Assembly: GCA_030015575.1 (NCBI GenBank)
Contig: CM057338.1
Span: 826,266,353 to 826,330,352, forward strand
DNA length: 64,000 nucleotides
DNA from: Agapanthus africanus
Lineage: Eukaryota > Streptophyta > Magnoliopsida > Asparagales > Amaryllidaceae
Reading direction: 5' to 3'
Made by a program: the position numbers and the translations under genes. Position 1 is the first letter of the stretch. Every line of letters starts with the position of its first letter. Below the pieces are notes generated by a model. That model saw only the letters and a program-made list of their open reading frames with translations. It was not told the origin of the DNA and did no database searches. Shown here in pieces: positions 21,535 through 33,288 of this stretch.

Positions 21535-23599
21535 TTTAAAACCACGTTACCCGTCCCGGTTCTTACGGGGATGCGGAAACGGTAAAAAACGATTTTTTAT
21601 GGCAAGGTAACATGGACTAGAAAACAGGATCTTTGCTAAACAAAAACCTAGCAAACTAACTAGAAGTTTAACTACTATGTTAGAGGGTTATACCTAGGTC
21701 TTGAACTCCTTCTCTTCTTGCTCCTTGGAGTGGTTGGAACGGCTCCACCTCGTAGTCTCCTTGTTGTCGAAGAAGGATCCACCCGAAAGCCTCTACCTTG
21801 AGCTCCTACCTCAACCGAGAGGCAACTAAAGTGCTTGGCTTGCTAGACCTAGAACTCTAGAGTGAGTAGAGAAGAGTTTTGAGGGTTTTATCTCAATAGC
21901 TCATGCTTCTCAACATATGAGACATGAAAGCTTTGAGAGAGAGGAAGAGGGTGAGCTTTGGGTGAGAGAGAATGAGAAAGTGAGAATGAGCTTGACTTTT
22001 TACAACCATGCTCACAAAAGAAAGAATAATGATGATAATAATAATAATTAAGAATTGTGATGGTTAGTTTCAATGACCATTATCATTTCATGCATTTCAT
22101 GCATTTTGTAAAGAACAACAAGTAAACAAAAGTCATAGAAATGAAATGATGATGGTCAACAATTCCACAATAGTCAATCGGTCAACAAAGTCAACAAGTC
22201 AACAAAAGTCAAATGTTCAACTCAATCATGGCACAATAATACTTAATTAATATTATTAATCATATTTCTTATTCTCATTAGGGTTTAGAAAAAACGGTCA
22301 ACAACCCTAACGAGAATCCTCTGCCTCTGCCTTTGTCAACTGTGCATACACACCCGCATCCGTGTTCCGAGGAACACGAATACAATGAGATAAAACCAAT
22401 CCCAAAACATATACTAGGATCTGGCTTAAACCAAAGCCCGCTAGTAATAACTGCCCGGACACCAAACGTGCACAAGTGCGCGGATGTGAACGAACCCTGT
22501 CGCAAAACCATGCGACCTCTACTCTGTTTTGCCCAAAGGCGAATAGCTCTCTGTGTAGAACTCTAAAGACTCGACACTACGCTGGCAGTGGGTTTAACCA
22601 CAGGCCGCAAGCGGTACTAGCTGTACGTAACGGTCCCCAGGTAGATGCCGATAAGAAGACTGATGAGGTGAACCCATCCGAACTCCTACTGAGCCTGAAT
22701 GTGACAATCTCCGTACAGTCCGGTCTGTTCGTCTGAGAGTATCGCATGTCGGGCCTAGGGGGCGGTAAACGTCAGTCCCCTAATAGCGGTACAAGTCGTG
22801 TCAGAGTGTAGCCCAGAACACCCTGAGATAACACTGGAAACGCTACCAGTATATCTCGCTAGCCCTGGCCAGGGACTTTGTGTAATGGCTCTCCTAGACA
22901 CAGTGCGATATCAACCCCCAATACCGGGAGAGATGAATCCTGTCTAACCGTCACTGCCTCCAAGTGCTTCGGGACTGCACCCAACTACTACCTGTTTGCA
23001 CGACTCATTTGAGCCGTGGTAGGGTAGTAATCTAAGAATAGTGGGAACACACTCGAGGAGAAGTGACAGTGTCAAGTCAACGGACTATACTGTACTCATG
23101 TCACCTGGGAACTGATAACTGACGATAGGTATACTACCAAACCAATAGCTCCCAGTGAGTCCTGTCCAGTGTACTCATAACCTAACGAGCACCTGCATAC
23201 TATCTCCGGTACGACGTACTGATGGCTGTGGGACAGACCATCTCCCCTCCTGGGATGAGAAGCGTATACACTAGTCTACTCTGGAGTATCGATGCCCTGT
23301 ATCGATAATCCTAGGACTAGGGACCTGTATAAGGATGTGCTTGTAGATTACCCAGCCCCCACTAGTGTGACTTCCATCACAATGCTGGTAATCAAGCAAA
23401 GATCCTAAGGGCTCCACTAATGTATATAGGCAATATGCTAAAAGAAACACATGCACACATTAAAGTAGAAACAAACCCAAGTAGCATACTACTATTTCGA
23501 GCAAGATTGTCTATACAACTGTGAATATCCCAAGCTTCCATTAAGTAATATAGAAACTAATATGATACAGTAATGGCCTCTAGGGCATATACACTAACA
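21535..23599 (-). repeat. 5' LTR of element A
   Basis: It is 2065 bp and pairs with 13478-15536. It differs by scattered substitutions and a short CATTTCATG-type duplication near 22090. Its inner edge reads TTTAAAACCACG where the 3' LTR has TGTAAGTCCACG, so the terminal dinucleotide is lost on that side. Confidence 0.92.
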
Positions 23600-23604
23600 G
23601 GCAG

Positions 23605-24584
23605 CACCTCCTTTGAAATTTTTAACCCGAAAATGGTATAAGCAATAATAAATAAGGCATCCCCAAGCGTGAGCCAGCTCTTCGCCTATTGGCAGAAACA
23701 ACCACGCTAGATAATATAAATATACAACGCCGAAGGGCGAGGATCAAAACTCAGAAAGAAAGCGAGAAAACTAAGCATCTTTAAGAAAACCAGAAACAAT
23801 AATGAAATACATAAGCGCGCCTCTAAGGCCAAAAGAATATACAACCGTGGTTATCTAAGTCTACTAAATATACAAGTCTGGTTGATAGAGCTTAACTAGA
23901 TACAACTGAAATAAATATACAATATATACTGGTGGTCACGAAGCAAATGTATCCCACCTATCCAGCAATCACCCGAAAGAAAGTGAAGTGCCAGCAAGCC
24001 GCTACGGAACCTGTACGGCTAAACCTGCAAGAAACTGCGGTACAACGGGGGTGAGTTGCCAACTCATGTGTAAAAGACATCACCGGGTAGAAACCGAATG
24101 TCTAACGATCTCCTATGTCATACCATAATATACTCCTAATATAACACTGAAACATCTAGTAGTGGCTAGGATAATAATCTAAGCATTACCAAGTACTCGT
24201 GTCAGTGTCACAAAGTAGCAAGATGTCATATCTCTGATGTATGAATGCATCATGAATGAATAATTAACATGAAATCAGGATATATCTGCATGAGAAAGAT
24301 GTGTTCTTATCTTATTAAAGTTTTTGTATAAAAATTATAGTATCATCAATGAAATCGACAGAAATCCGTGTCAAACATCGACACAAAATCCTCAATATCC
24401 TGGGCTCCGTCAGTCTGGATCGGCCCATATCATCAAATCTGACGACTACGGTCGGGTATCCTCCGGATATCCGCCGCGCCAAATATCACCGGTAGGTAGT
24501 CCTCCCCTGCCAGGCTCATAGTATACATCTTGAGCTTCTTGCCCCGGGGTACCTTACCGGGTCCACCATGTACCCGGGACGGTT
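23605..24584 (-). other. Non-coding segment of element J between A and K
   Basis: No ORF or domain is seen in these 980 bp. It is part of J by position, between the right TSD of A and the left TSD of K. The part near 24405-24580 is GC-rich, with CCGG-containing short inverted repeats such as GTATCCTCCGGATATCC. Confidence 0.7.
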
Positions 24585-24589
24585 CATTC

Positions 24590-26833
24590 TGTAAGTGCAC
24601 GGCGGCGCCCCGGCCGTCAATCCGACGGCCAAATGCGGAAGCGGTGATAAACTTAAATTTTTCTTGAACTGGCAAACCGCCGCGCACTAATACCCGGATC
24701 GAACCACTAACTAGTCCTAGCTAACAATAAGATGAGAAAGAGATATACCGACGATCCAAGTCCTCCGGTCTTCTCATCATCGTCCGGATCTCCTGCGGAA
24801 TGTCCCGTCTCCTCCTCGTCGCCGGAAGTGCACCACATCGCCTACTTCTTTTACGGGCTCCCACCTCAATGCCGAGGCAACTCGGGCACGAAGCCGGCTA
24901 CTCGACGTGCCCAAGATTTGCTGTAGAATGTGTAGTGAAGAAGTCTCATTTTGGGGTTGTAGGAGGTGCCATTTTGATGGAGGAATGATACAAGAACTAT
25001 GTGGAGGGACTTTGGGGATTTTGGAACATGAAATGAGCAAAAACCCCACTCCACAAAATTGGGACAGCCCCATCCCTTGCTTGGCCGGCCACAATGGTGG
25101 AGAGGAGAGAATGGAGTGAGTGGGAGAGTGAACCAAAAAATGGGAGCCATTCTCATCTTAATCCAAAAGAGAAAGAGAGGAAAGCTATCATGCAAAAGAA
25201 ATGATTATCAACAAAGCCATACTCCACCAACCTCATCATCACAACAAAGGTCAAGCCATCATGACACCATCATGAAGAAAAGTCAAGGGATGGTGCACAT
25301 CATGAAAGCCATCATGATGCAACAAGATGCAAAGAACCCCCTCAACAAATGCCTATTTGCAACAATGCAAATAAACCCTCCTCCACCAAACTTCGGCCAA
25401 TGAACGGAACAATGGAAATTGGCCGAAACGGAAAGCAAACTGGCAACTCCAGAAAACTGGTCCCGTAATAAATTACAGGAAAACCCCGATACTGTGCATA
25501 CACACCCGCATTTGTATTCCGACCGAAATACAAATGCAATGAGACAAAATCTACACTGTACTATACTAGGATCCGGTTTATACCAAAACCGGCTAGTAAT
25601 ATCCGTTCGATCCTGATCCGTGCAATACCGCACGTATCTGATCAAACCCTGCCATATAACCATACAGCCTATAGTACAAACTGTCCGATCCGGATCCGTG
25701 CAATACCGCACGTATCTGATCGGACCTTGCCACATCTCCATACGGCCTCTACAACCTTTCGCCCGAAAGCTGAGTAACTGAATGTGGGGGACTCTAAAGA
25801 CTCGTCAACACCTTGGTTGTGGATTTAACCACTAGCACGTTAGAGGTATAATGCCAATACATAACGGGATACCAGGTATTGACCAAAAGGGACGTCTGTG
25901 AGCGAACTCAGCCTGACTCCCTACTGAGCCTGTCAGTGACAATATCCGTACAGTCCGGTCCGTTCGTCTATGAGCATCGCATGGCGGGCCTAGGGGGTTG
26001 GTAAAAGTCAGACCCCCAAAAGCGGTACAAGTCGTGTCGGAGTGTAGCCCAGAACACCCTGAGATACTACTGGAATACCTACCAGTAAATCTCCTTGCCT
26101 CGGCCGAGGGCTTCGTGTAATGGCTCTCCTAGACACAGCACGACCGCACCCCCAATACCGGGAGAGACGAACCCCTGAAGATACGCTCACTGCCTCCATG
26201 TGGCTCGGGACTGTACCCAACTAAAACCTGTTTGCACGACTCCTTTGAGCCGTGGTAGGGTAGTAATCAAAGTACAGTGGGAACTCACACGAGACAAATG
26301 ACGATCCCCAGGTCGATGAACTAACCTGCACACATGTCACCAGGAAACTGCCATCTGACGTCCGGTATATGACCAACTAGCATGTTCCCGGCGAGTCCTG
26401 TCCGGTGTACTCATAACCCAATGAGCACCTTTATACATCTTAGGTGATCCAACTGACACCAGTGGCTTGTGAGACCGGCCACCGCCCCTCGTCGGGGTCT
26501 CGACTGTATACACTAGTCTACTATGGAGAATCGATGCCCTGTCTCAAAACTCTCACGACTAGGGACCTTTTTAAGGATATGCTTATAGACCCCCAGCTCC
26601 CACTTATATGATCGCCCTCATACTGCTGGTGGTCAAGCAAGAATCCTAGGGGCTCTATCAACGTGTAATAGCGACGTGTCAGGTCACTTAAAACAGTACA
26701 CGATGATAAAGGTAAACCAGATAGCATACTATCATCTCGAGTAAGACTGTCCTACCGGGATAGGTCCTCCCTCAATCATTGCAATCACGTACCTGTGATC
26801 CAATAATTGACTCTGAGGGCACTATCTCCAACA
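24590..26833 (-). mobile_element. Solo LTR K (D-family copia)
   Basis: This is a 2244-bp LTR with TG...CA ends and a perfect TSD, CATTC (24585-24589 and 26834-26838). It has no internal region. It matches the LTRs of D for most of its length, including the exon-like block near 24730-24910 and the terminal GAGGGCACTATCTCCAACA. A tandem duplication of about 78 bp (units near 25600-25678 and 25679-25756) is absent from D. Inverted repeats at 25508-25537 and 25565-25597 form the shared promoter-like core. Solo LTRs arise by recombination between the two LTRs of one element. Confidence 0.93.
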
Positions 26834-27689
26834 CATTCTACTCCTCGAATTGGGTCTCGAAAACCAACTCTATCAGGAAAACTCATGGTGGACGCCATAT
26901 ACATCATATCACGAGAAAACCGCAACTTGCATTTTTTAAATGGTAATAACTTTATAAAATTCTTGCGGTTTTCCCCCAAATCCAGAAATCTCATGGAAAA
27001 TCGAAAATCTCAAAATCATGAGTCAATAAACAGTGACCATCGGCATAAGGCCCCACAACATTGCATAACAGAAAGAATATATAAATGCATGGGGTATCTA
27101 AGTAAGGAATGCAATATCTAAACTAATATATGAGAGCAAGCATAATAATAATGTGTTGAAACTACCAGCTAGCAGGTTATACCAATGAAGTAACGTTTTC
27201 TAAAGTGTAAGTGGCATGGAAATTACCGATAATGATGTGTGTGAGCCGGCAAGCAAGTGTACATGGAACATACGCATCATCGGTAATGGTGTCGGTGTCC
27301 TAACAGACGGGTTTCAAAATAGCTAAAGAAAACACATATAATAAATATGCAATGCAATGAGAACAACATAATTATAACAGAAAAGTGAATAGTAAAAGTA
27401 ACATTATAAAATATACATATCAGTGTACGAGTCATACGGTTTTAGTGTTTGAAATAGCACGAATCGTAGTTTTTAGAAAAGTAGGGGCAACAGTGTTTTT
27501 GAGAAAAGTTGTGTCCTTTGAAAAATCCGTAGCATCCCTCGGGTTGTCTTTTGAAAATAACCATGATTCATTAGTTTTGAAAATAGGTATGACTCTAGCC
27601 AAGTCTAGCATCTACCTAAACAACTAAAAGACTTAACTATGAACCTAGTCAGAAGGATAAGAAAATCTACATAAATTTCGAGTCAATAT

Positions 27690-27930
27690 ACCTTGTAGTC
27701 GGCACGTCACGTACTGTATAATACATAGTACGGCATCCTCGAGTCAAGAGTGTGGATCAATAATCTCATATGTCTCGTACAGTAATATCCATCGTACGGC
27801 ATCCTTAAAATCGAGGGTAGAGGTCAAAATCATACATAATATCATGTTTTGTACGTTATCATCATCGTACAATATCATGATCAGTGGTGCAGATCTAAGG
27901 TCTCGTACATTCTAATATCACCAATTCACA
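27690..27930. repeat. Degenerate tandem repeats with CGTACGGCATCC-type core in J
   Basis: Copies of roughly 75-85 bp share CGTAC..TAATA..ATCGTACGGCATCCT..GAGT or variants (near 27705-27745, 27776-27815, 27848-27880 and 27900-27915). Each is followed by a purine-rich tail and GATCAAT/GGTCAAA-like sequence. The copies are imperfect and the count is approximate. Confidence 0.6.
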
Positions 27931-28088
27931 TATAATCGCATATACGAATACATATCGCCCAACGATCCATTATAATATCTTGTCATATACGATATCACAA
28001 CTCAATCACATGCCAAAATCTCACGTCATCATGCCCGATCATATCGACTCATTTCCAATCAACACCTCATATCCTTATCTTATACGTA

Positions 28089-28145
28089 TATGTATGTATG
28101 TATGTATGTATGTATATATATATATATATATATCACGCATCCACA

Positions 28146-28180
<35 letters not shown>
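28089..28180. repeat. Compound microsatellite (TATG)n(TA)n...(CA)n
   Basis: A TATG run, a TA run and, after a short gap, a CA run of about 30 bases follow each other. It lies in J. Confidence 0.95.
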
Positions 28181-28184
<4 letters not shown>

Positions 28185-29955
28185 CCATATCATATCTCGT
28201 GCGTGTATGTGTGTGTGACAACCTATACACTACGGGTTCGTGACTAAGAAACTAAACTAATAGCAATTTTCTTCCAAGTATGCTTAATCTAACTTATGGT
28301 CTCCTAGAAAACCCTATTTGTTAAGTATCCACACTTCACATTAACACACAATTACATACTATACACATCCTAATCTACAAACTTGCGGGGGTGCTATACG
28401 CCATCCACCCGACTTCCCCCGTAGATATACATCTACTCACCTTGATCCTCGCTTGCCGAAGTCAATAACGCCATGCTCTCCCTTGTCGTACGATGTCCAC
28501 GCGGGGTACCTACAGTTTCAAATACGTTATATCGTAAAATAAGAATCAAATACAAGAAAACCCGATACGGCACACGAGACACACATAGGTTAGAACCTAC
28601 GGCCTATGTATACAAGAATAACCAAATCACCCTAGACATCGACGTACGAACGCCAATCGATCGAGAAAAAACATCAATATCAAAACTTAAGTAATAAAAA
28701 ATCACGAAACCGAAACAACAACTGAGAAAACTAGCTCCAAATTTTGACTCAGCTAAAATTAGGCTAAACAAACAATACAGAGGCTAGATTGCAGGGTGTA
28801 AGAGCTACAGGTAAAACCACAACACCAAATCCCACCACAAATCCGGCGAGAAGATGGAAATGCCCGGCGCCGCCGGCTTGAAAAAGGAATCGGGGTCTCG
28901 TATTTTGGTGATGGTCTTATGTTGGTCTAACTAGGTCATTCTGCTTGTTTGATTATCTTTTAAAGGTCCCGGGTTGCTCCAGATTCACTGTAGTCCTAAA
29001 AGGTCAAAGAAACCGATATCGGAAAGTCTAAAGTTTCAAGTCTGGGGTTTCTACACTAAGTGTTGGTCCAAAATTGACACTAGAGGGGTTGCGGTCATTA
29101 ATATATCTCAATTACACCTTCACACATCTTAAAAATCACCTAACCCTCAACTTGGAAATTTCTAACATCGCTAAACCATATTTAAGCCACTCTAAACTAC
29201 AAAAAGATATGAGGAACAAAAGATTATAAACTAAAGGTGTTGGTTTTTACCTCATTTGGCAACTCAAGAAATTTCTTGAGTTGCTCAAAATCTTCAAAGT
29301 CTTAACTTGTTCATACCAAGGTCTTTGTAGTGATGAGGGGAATATTTTTTGTGAAGGGATTATAAGGTTTTGTTTGAGTTTAGGGGGTGGCTTGAGGTGG
29401 TAGAAGAGGTGGAGGGAGGTGAAGAATGGAGATGAAGGCGAATGAAGAAGAGGATGAAGTGAAGAAGAGTTTGGGGAGCATTAGAACTTTCTCTCTCTCT
29501 CTCTCTCCCCCCTACAAGCCCATGCCTCCATGCCCCATACCTTTTTCTTTTCTTTTCCCTTTTTCTTTTTATTTAAAGAAACAAAACAAAATCAATTTAA
29601 CTAACAAGAAATGTAGCCATGGTTGAAACAAGAATGCACAAGTGTTATGCAACATGTTTTGTTGCATACCTCACACATAAACAAGATTAATGCATAATTA
29701 GTGAATATTAATCAAGTTTAGCGAAAAGTTGTATATAATTACTTGTATAAAAATTTATAAAATGGCTAAATCACATAAATTCTTTTTAAATCAATATTTG
29801 ATATAAATTTCCACATAGTTTCCCAAACCATACATATATAATTACATCATCTCATTAAAACTAATTCTAATGCTTAATAATATTCATAAAATTTATTATT
29901 TTAATTATTTAAATTCCTAAATATAATATTTTATTTTCTAAAATGTTACATGGGG

Positions 29956-32900
29956 AATCTTCCTCTTCTATATCCAAGGTGAAAACCAAGGGAGAGAAGA
30001 AGAAGGCCTCCACCAAGCAGATAAGCGGTTTCAGTGAGGTAGAGGGAAAGGGCAGGGTAAAACTTTCAGGGCTAACTATAGGGAAAGAGAGATGTTTCTG
30101 TTGTCATGGGAAAGCGCATTGTCAGAAGGACTGCAGGGCTTGGAAATCCAGAAACCAGGATTCGGAGCAAGTTGTGGCTTCGGTTTCGGGTGTGTTGATG
30201 ATTGAAAACTGTATGTCAATTAACTCTACTTCCTGGATACTAGATACCGGATCAGGATCTCATATCTGTAATTCATTACAGGTTTTGAGAAACTGTAGAG
30301 TTATCAAGGCAGGTGACATGACTCTCAGGTTTGATAACGGAATTAGCGTGGACCTTGTATCCGTAGGGGAATATCACCTAGGATTGACAAGTGGGCAGAT
30401 ATTGATTTTGCGTAACTGTTTGTATGTACCTAGTATGGATTGTAATATCATATCCGTATCTTTACTTTCTAAAGCAGGATATGATTTTACATTTGAAAGC
30501 GATGTGGTACACATCCACCTTAATCAAAATTTGATTGGGTCAGATACATTAGATAACGACATATACGTATTAAATCAAGCTCAGCTTTTTAGCGTCCAGA
30601 ACACACTTAAAAGAAAGTCTCCAGAATTAAATCAGGTTTTCTAATAGCATTGTAGACTGGGTCATATCAATGAAACACGGTTGATGAAATTACATAAAGA
30701 GGGATATTTAGATCCGTTCGAATATCAATCCTATGCAACTTGTCAATAATGTTTCAAAGGAAAGATGACAAAGACTCTGTTCACTGGACACGGAGAAAGA
30801 GCGAACGAGCTCTTGGGACTCATACACAGCGATGTGTGTAGTCCAATGACTACACATGTAAGAAGTGGTTATTCCTATTTCATTACTCTTTCGGACGATT
30901 TCTCAAGGTATGGACATGTATTCTTGATGAAACATAAATCCGAGGCCTTTGAGAAATTCCGGGAATATAAGAATGAAGTAGAAAAATAAACTGGCAAAAG
31001 TATCAAGACACTAAGATCTGATCGAGGTGGTGAATACTTAAGTGCCGAGTTCCTGGACTACTTAAAAGAGAATGGAATTCTCTCTCAACTTACTCATCCA
31101 TACACACCTCGGCACAACGGTGTATCAAAAAGAAGGAACAGAACCTTAATGGATATGGTACGTTCCATGATGAGTAATGCTGAGTTACCGCGATCCTTCT
31201 GAGGCTATGCACTAGAATCAGTTGCATATCTTTTGAATAAGGCTCCTACAAAGACTGTGCCTACTACACCATATCAGATGTGGAGTGGGAAGAAACCCTC
31301 TCTTCAGTATTTGAAGATATGGGGATGTCCAGCTTTTGTAAAAAAGAACTATGCAGACAAGCTCGAGGCACGCTCAGTACTGTGTAAGTTTGTAGGTTAC
31401 CCAAAGAACTCCAGGGGGTATCTTTTCTATTACGCAGAGGAACAAAAGGTCTTTGTTTCTCAGCATGCCCACTTTTTGGAAAATCAATTTCTAGAAAAAG
31501 AAACTAGTGGGAGCGCAATAGAACTGGAAGAAATTCCAGAACCACAAGCTATTACTGAAAGCATGGTGGAACCAGAAGTTTCGAAAGAACCGGAAATCCC
31601 CGCGCCGCTCTGCAGGACTGTAGGCAGTCTCATCCGCCCGAGATACTATGGTTTTCTCATAGATGGGGATAGAGAGGATTGCATCATCGACGATGATGAG
31701 CCAACTAGTTTCCAGCAAGCCATTCAGAGCAGAGACTCGGTAAAATGGCTGGATGCAATGCGGACCGAAATGGAGTCCATGTACACCAACAAAGTATGGA
31801 CTTAGACATTGCTATAGAAGGGGTAAAACCCATAGGCTGCAAATGGATCTTCAAAAAGAAGATTGGTGAAGATGGACAGGTTGAAACCTATAAGGCTAGA
31901 CTTGTTGCAAAAGGTTTTCATCAAAGACCTGGTTTTGACTATGATGAAACCTTTTCTCCAGTGACTATGCTCGAATCCATTCAGATCCTTCTCACCATTG
32001 CTGCCTTCCACGATTATGAGATTTGGTAAATGGACGTAAAGACCGCTTTTCTAAATGGAAATTTGGAAGAGTGCGTCTATATGGATCAGCCGGAGGGTTT
32101 CATTCAGAGTAGGAGCAGCGGAAAGGTGTGCAAGTTGCTTAAGTCCATTTATGGATTAAAGCAGGCATCGCGGAGTTAGAACATCTGTTTTGATGAGATG
32201 GTCAAGGAATTTGACTTTATCAAAAATCCAGATGAACCATGCATCTATAGTAAAAATTTTGCGAGAACTGTGGTATTCCTCGTCTTGTACGTGGATGACA
32301 TTCTCTTGATAGGAAATGACATTCCTATGCTGCAATCAATCAAAAGATTCTTGTCACAAAGGTTCTCCATGAAGGATCTGGGTGATGCCTCCTACATTCT
32401 GTGGATCCAGATCTATCGTGATAGATCTAAACGGATGTTGGGACTTTCACAGTCAAGGTACATCGACACCATACTGAAAAGATTCAGTATAGAATATTCA
32501 AAACACGGTAATCTACCAGCTTATTACGGAATCACCCTCTCCAAAGAGATGTCTCCCAAGACTTATTTAGAAAGGGATCGCATGTCTATTATACCCTACG
32601 CTTCTACGGTAGGCTCTATAATGTATGCGATGTTACGTACCAGACCAAATATAGTTTACGCCCTGAGCGTTGTAAGCAGGTTTCAGTCAAACCCAAGGGA
32701 GAAGCACTGGATAGTAGTGAAGAACATTCTCAAGTACCTAAGAAGGACTAAGGAGATGTTCTTGGTGTACGACAGAGAAGACCTTCAGATTGAGGCCTTC
32801 ACCGACTCCAGCTTCCAGAGTGACAAGGATGACTCCAGGTCCATGTCGAGTTATGTCTTTACCCTCAATGGAAGGGTGTTCTGTTGGAAGAGATCCAAGC

Positions 32901-33274
32901 AGGACACCGTTGCTGACTCGACCATGGAAGAGAAGTATATCGCTGCATGTGACGCTGCGAAAGAAGCAGTCTGGATCTGGAAGTTCATAGCAGAACTTCT
33001 GGTGGTTCCGTCCATTGTTGATCCAATACCGCTGTATTGTGACAACAACGGCGCTATAGCTTTGGCGAAGGAACCAAGGTCCCATTAGAAGTCCAGACAC
33101 ATCTTGAGGAAGTTCCACCATATAAGGGAGATCATTGATCACCGAGAGATCGAGGTACGGAGAGTAGAGACAGAGAACAACACTGCAGATCCACTCACAA
33201 AGGCCATCCCTCAGATACAATTCGAGAGGCTGATCGAGATGATAGGTCTACGATATGCCAATACATGGCCTTAG
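29956..33274 (+). pseudogene. copia gag (end)-PR-IN-RT-RNase H of element H
   Basis: Gag resumes after J with the Lys-rich linker and an intact-looking zinc knuckle (CFCCHGKAHCQKDC, near 30091-30132). Protease has DTGSG near 30243, and HCRLGHIN lies near 30650-30670. Integrase with HSDVC and SDDFSRY follows near 30820-30910, the RT start near 31820 (IGCKWIFKKK), YVDD near 32290 and RNase H with AFTDSS near 32800. The RNase H DNNGAIAL motif lies near 33040, and the end ADPLTKA near 33190. In-frame stops or frameshifts lie near 30642, 30747, 30987, 31201, 31803, 32027, 32177 and 33088. Most stops can be explained by C-to-T or G-to-A changes of Gln or Trp codons. It is not functional. Confidence 0.92.
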
Positions 33275-33288
33275 TGAAAGTGGGTGAT

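Larger units (their letters stand above)
13478..23599 (-). mobile_element. Ty1/copia retrotransposon A, complete, minus strand
   Basis: Its LTRs are 13478-15536 and 21535-23599, and the TSD GGCAG (13473-13477 and 23600-23604) is perfect. The length is 10122 bp. In sense order it contains 5' LTR, Met-tRNA PBS, a 2-kb leader, gag, protease, integrase, RT, RNase H, PPT and 3' LTR. The LTRs differ by only a few percent by eye, so it is fairly young. It is inserted in J. Defects: a frameshift inside integrase, a lost zinc-knuckle Cys, and a mutated inner edge of the 5' LTR. Confidence 0.95.
13234..29950 (-). mobile_element. Element J: large non-coding LTR-type insertion, probable giant solo LTR (gypsy-like)
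   Basis: J interrupts the gag of H with a perfect TSD, TGGGG (13229-13233 and 29951-29955), and TG...CA ends: TGTCACGATCC on the left and ...AATGTTACA on the right. Removing nested A and K leaves about 4.34 kb. Read on the minus strand it begins TGTAACATTTTAG and ends GGATCGTGACA, terminal sequences resembling plant gypsy (Tekay/Del-like) LTRs. It has a TATA-like/TC-rich region near 29490-29590, a GT/AG-like GATCAAGGTGAG near 28440, and no coding domain. I find no obvious second LTR inside, so a solo LTR is the best guess. A LARD-type element remains possible. Confidence 0.7.
26839..29950 (-). other. Non-coding right part of element J
   Basis: This 3.1-kb part of J has no coding domain. Read on the minus strand it begins at J's TGTAACA end with AT-rich sequence. 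A TATA/pyrimidine-rich stretch follows (about 29480-29590), and then a region resembling a transcribed leader. Degenerate repeats lie at 27690-27930 and a compound microsatellite at 28089-28180. The short frames here have no similarity I can recognise. Confidence 0.65.

Noticed and set aside
23605-24584. A host gene exon in the GC-rich part near 24400-24580
   Set aside because: No frame longer than about 85 codons, no splice-consistent exon series and no known domain. Position places it inside J.
28089-28180. Regular repeats as a CRISPR array
   Set aside because: They are simple TATG, TA and CA microsatellites without spacers, and the genome is a plant's.
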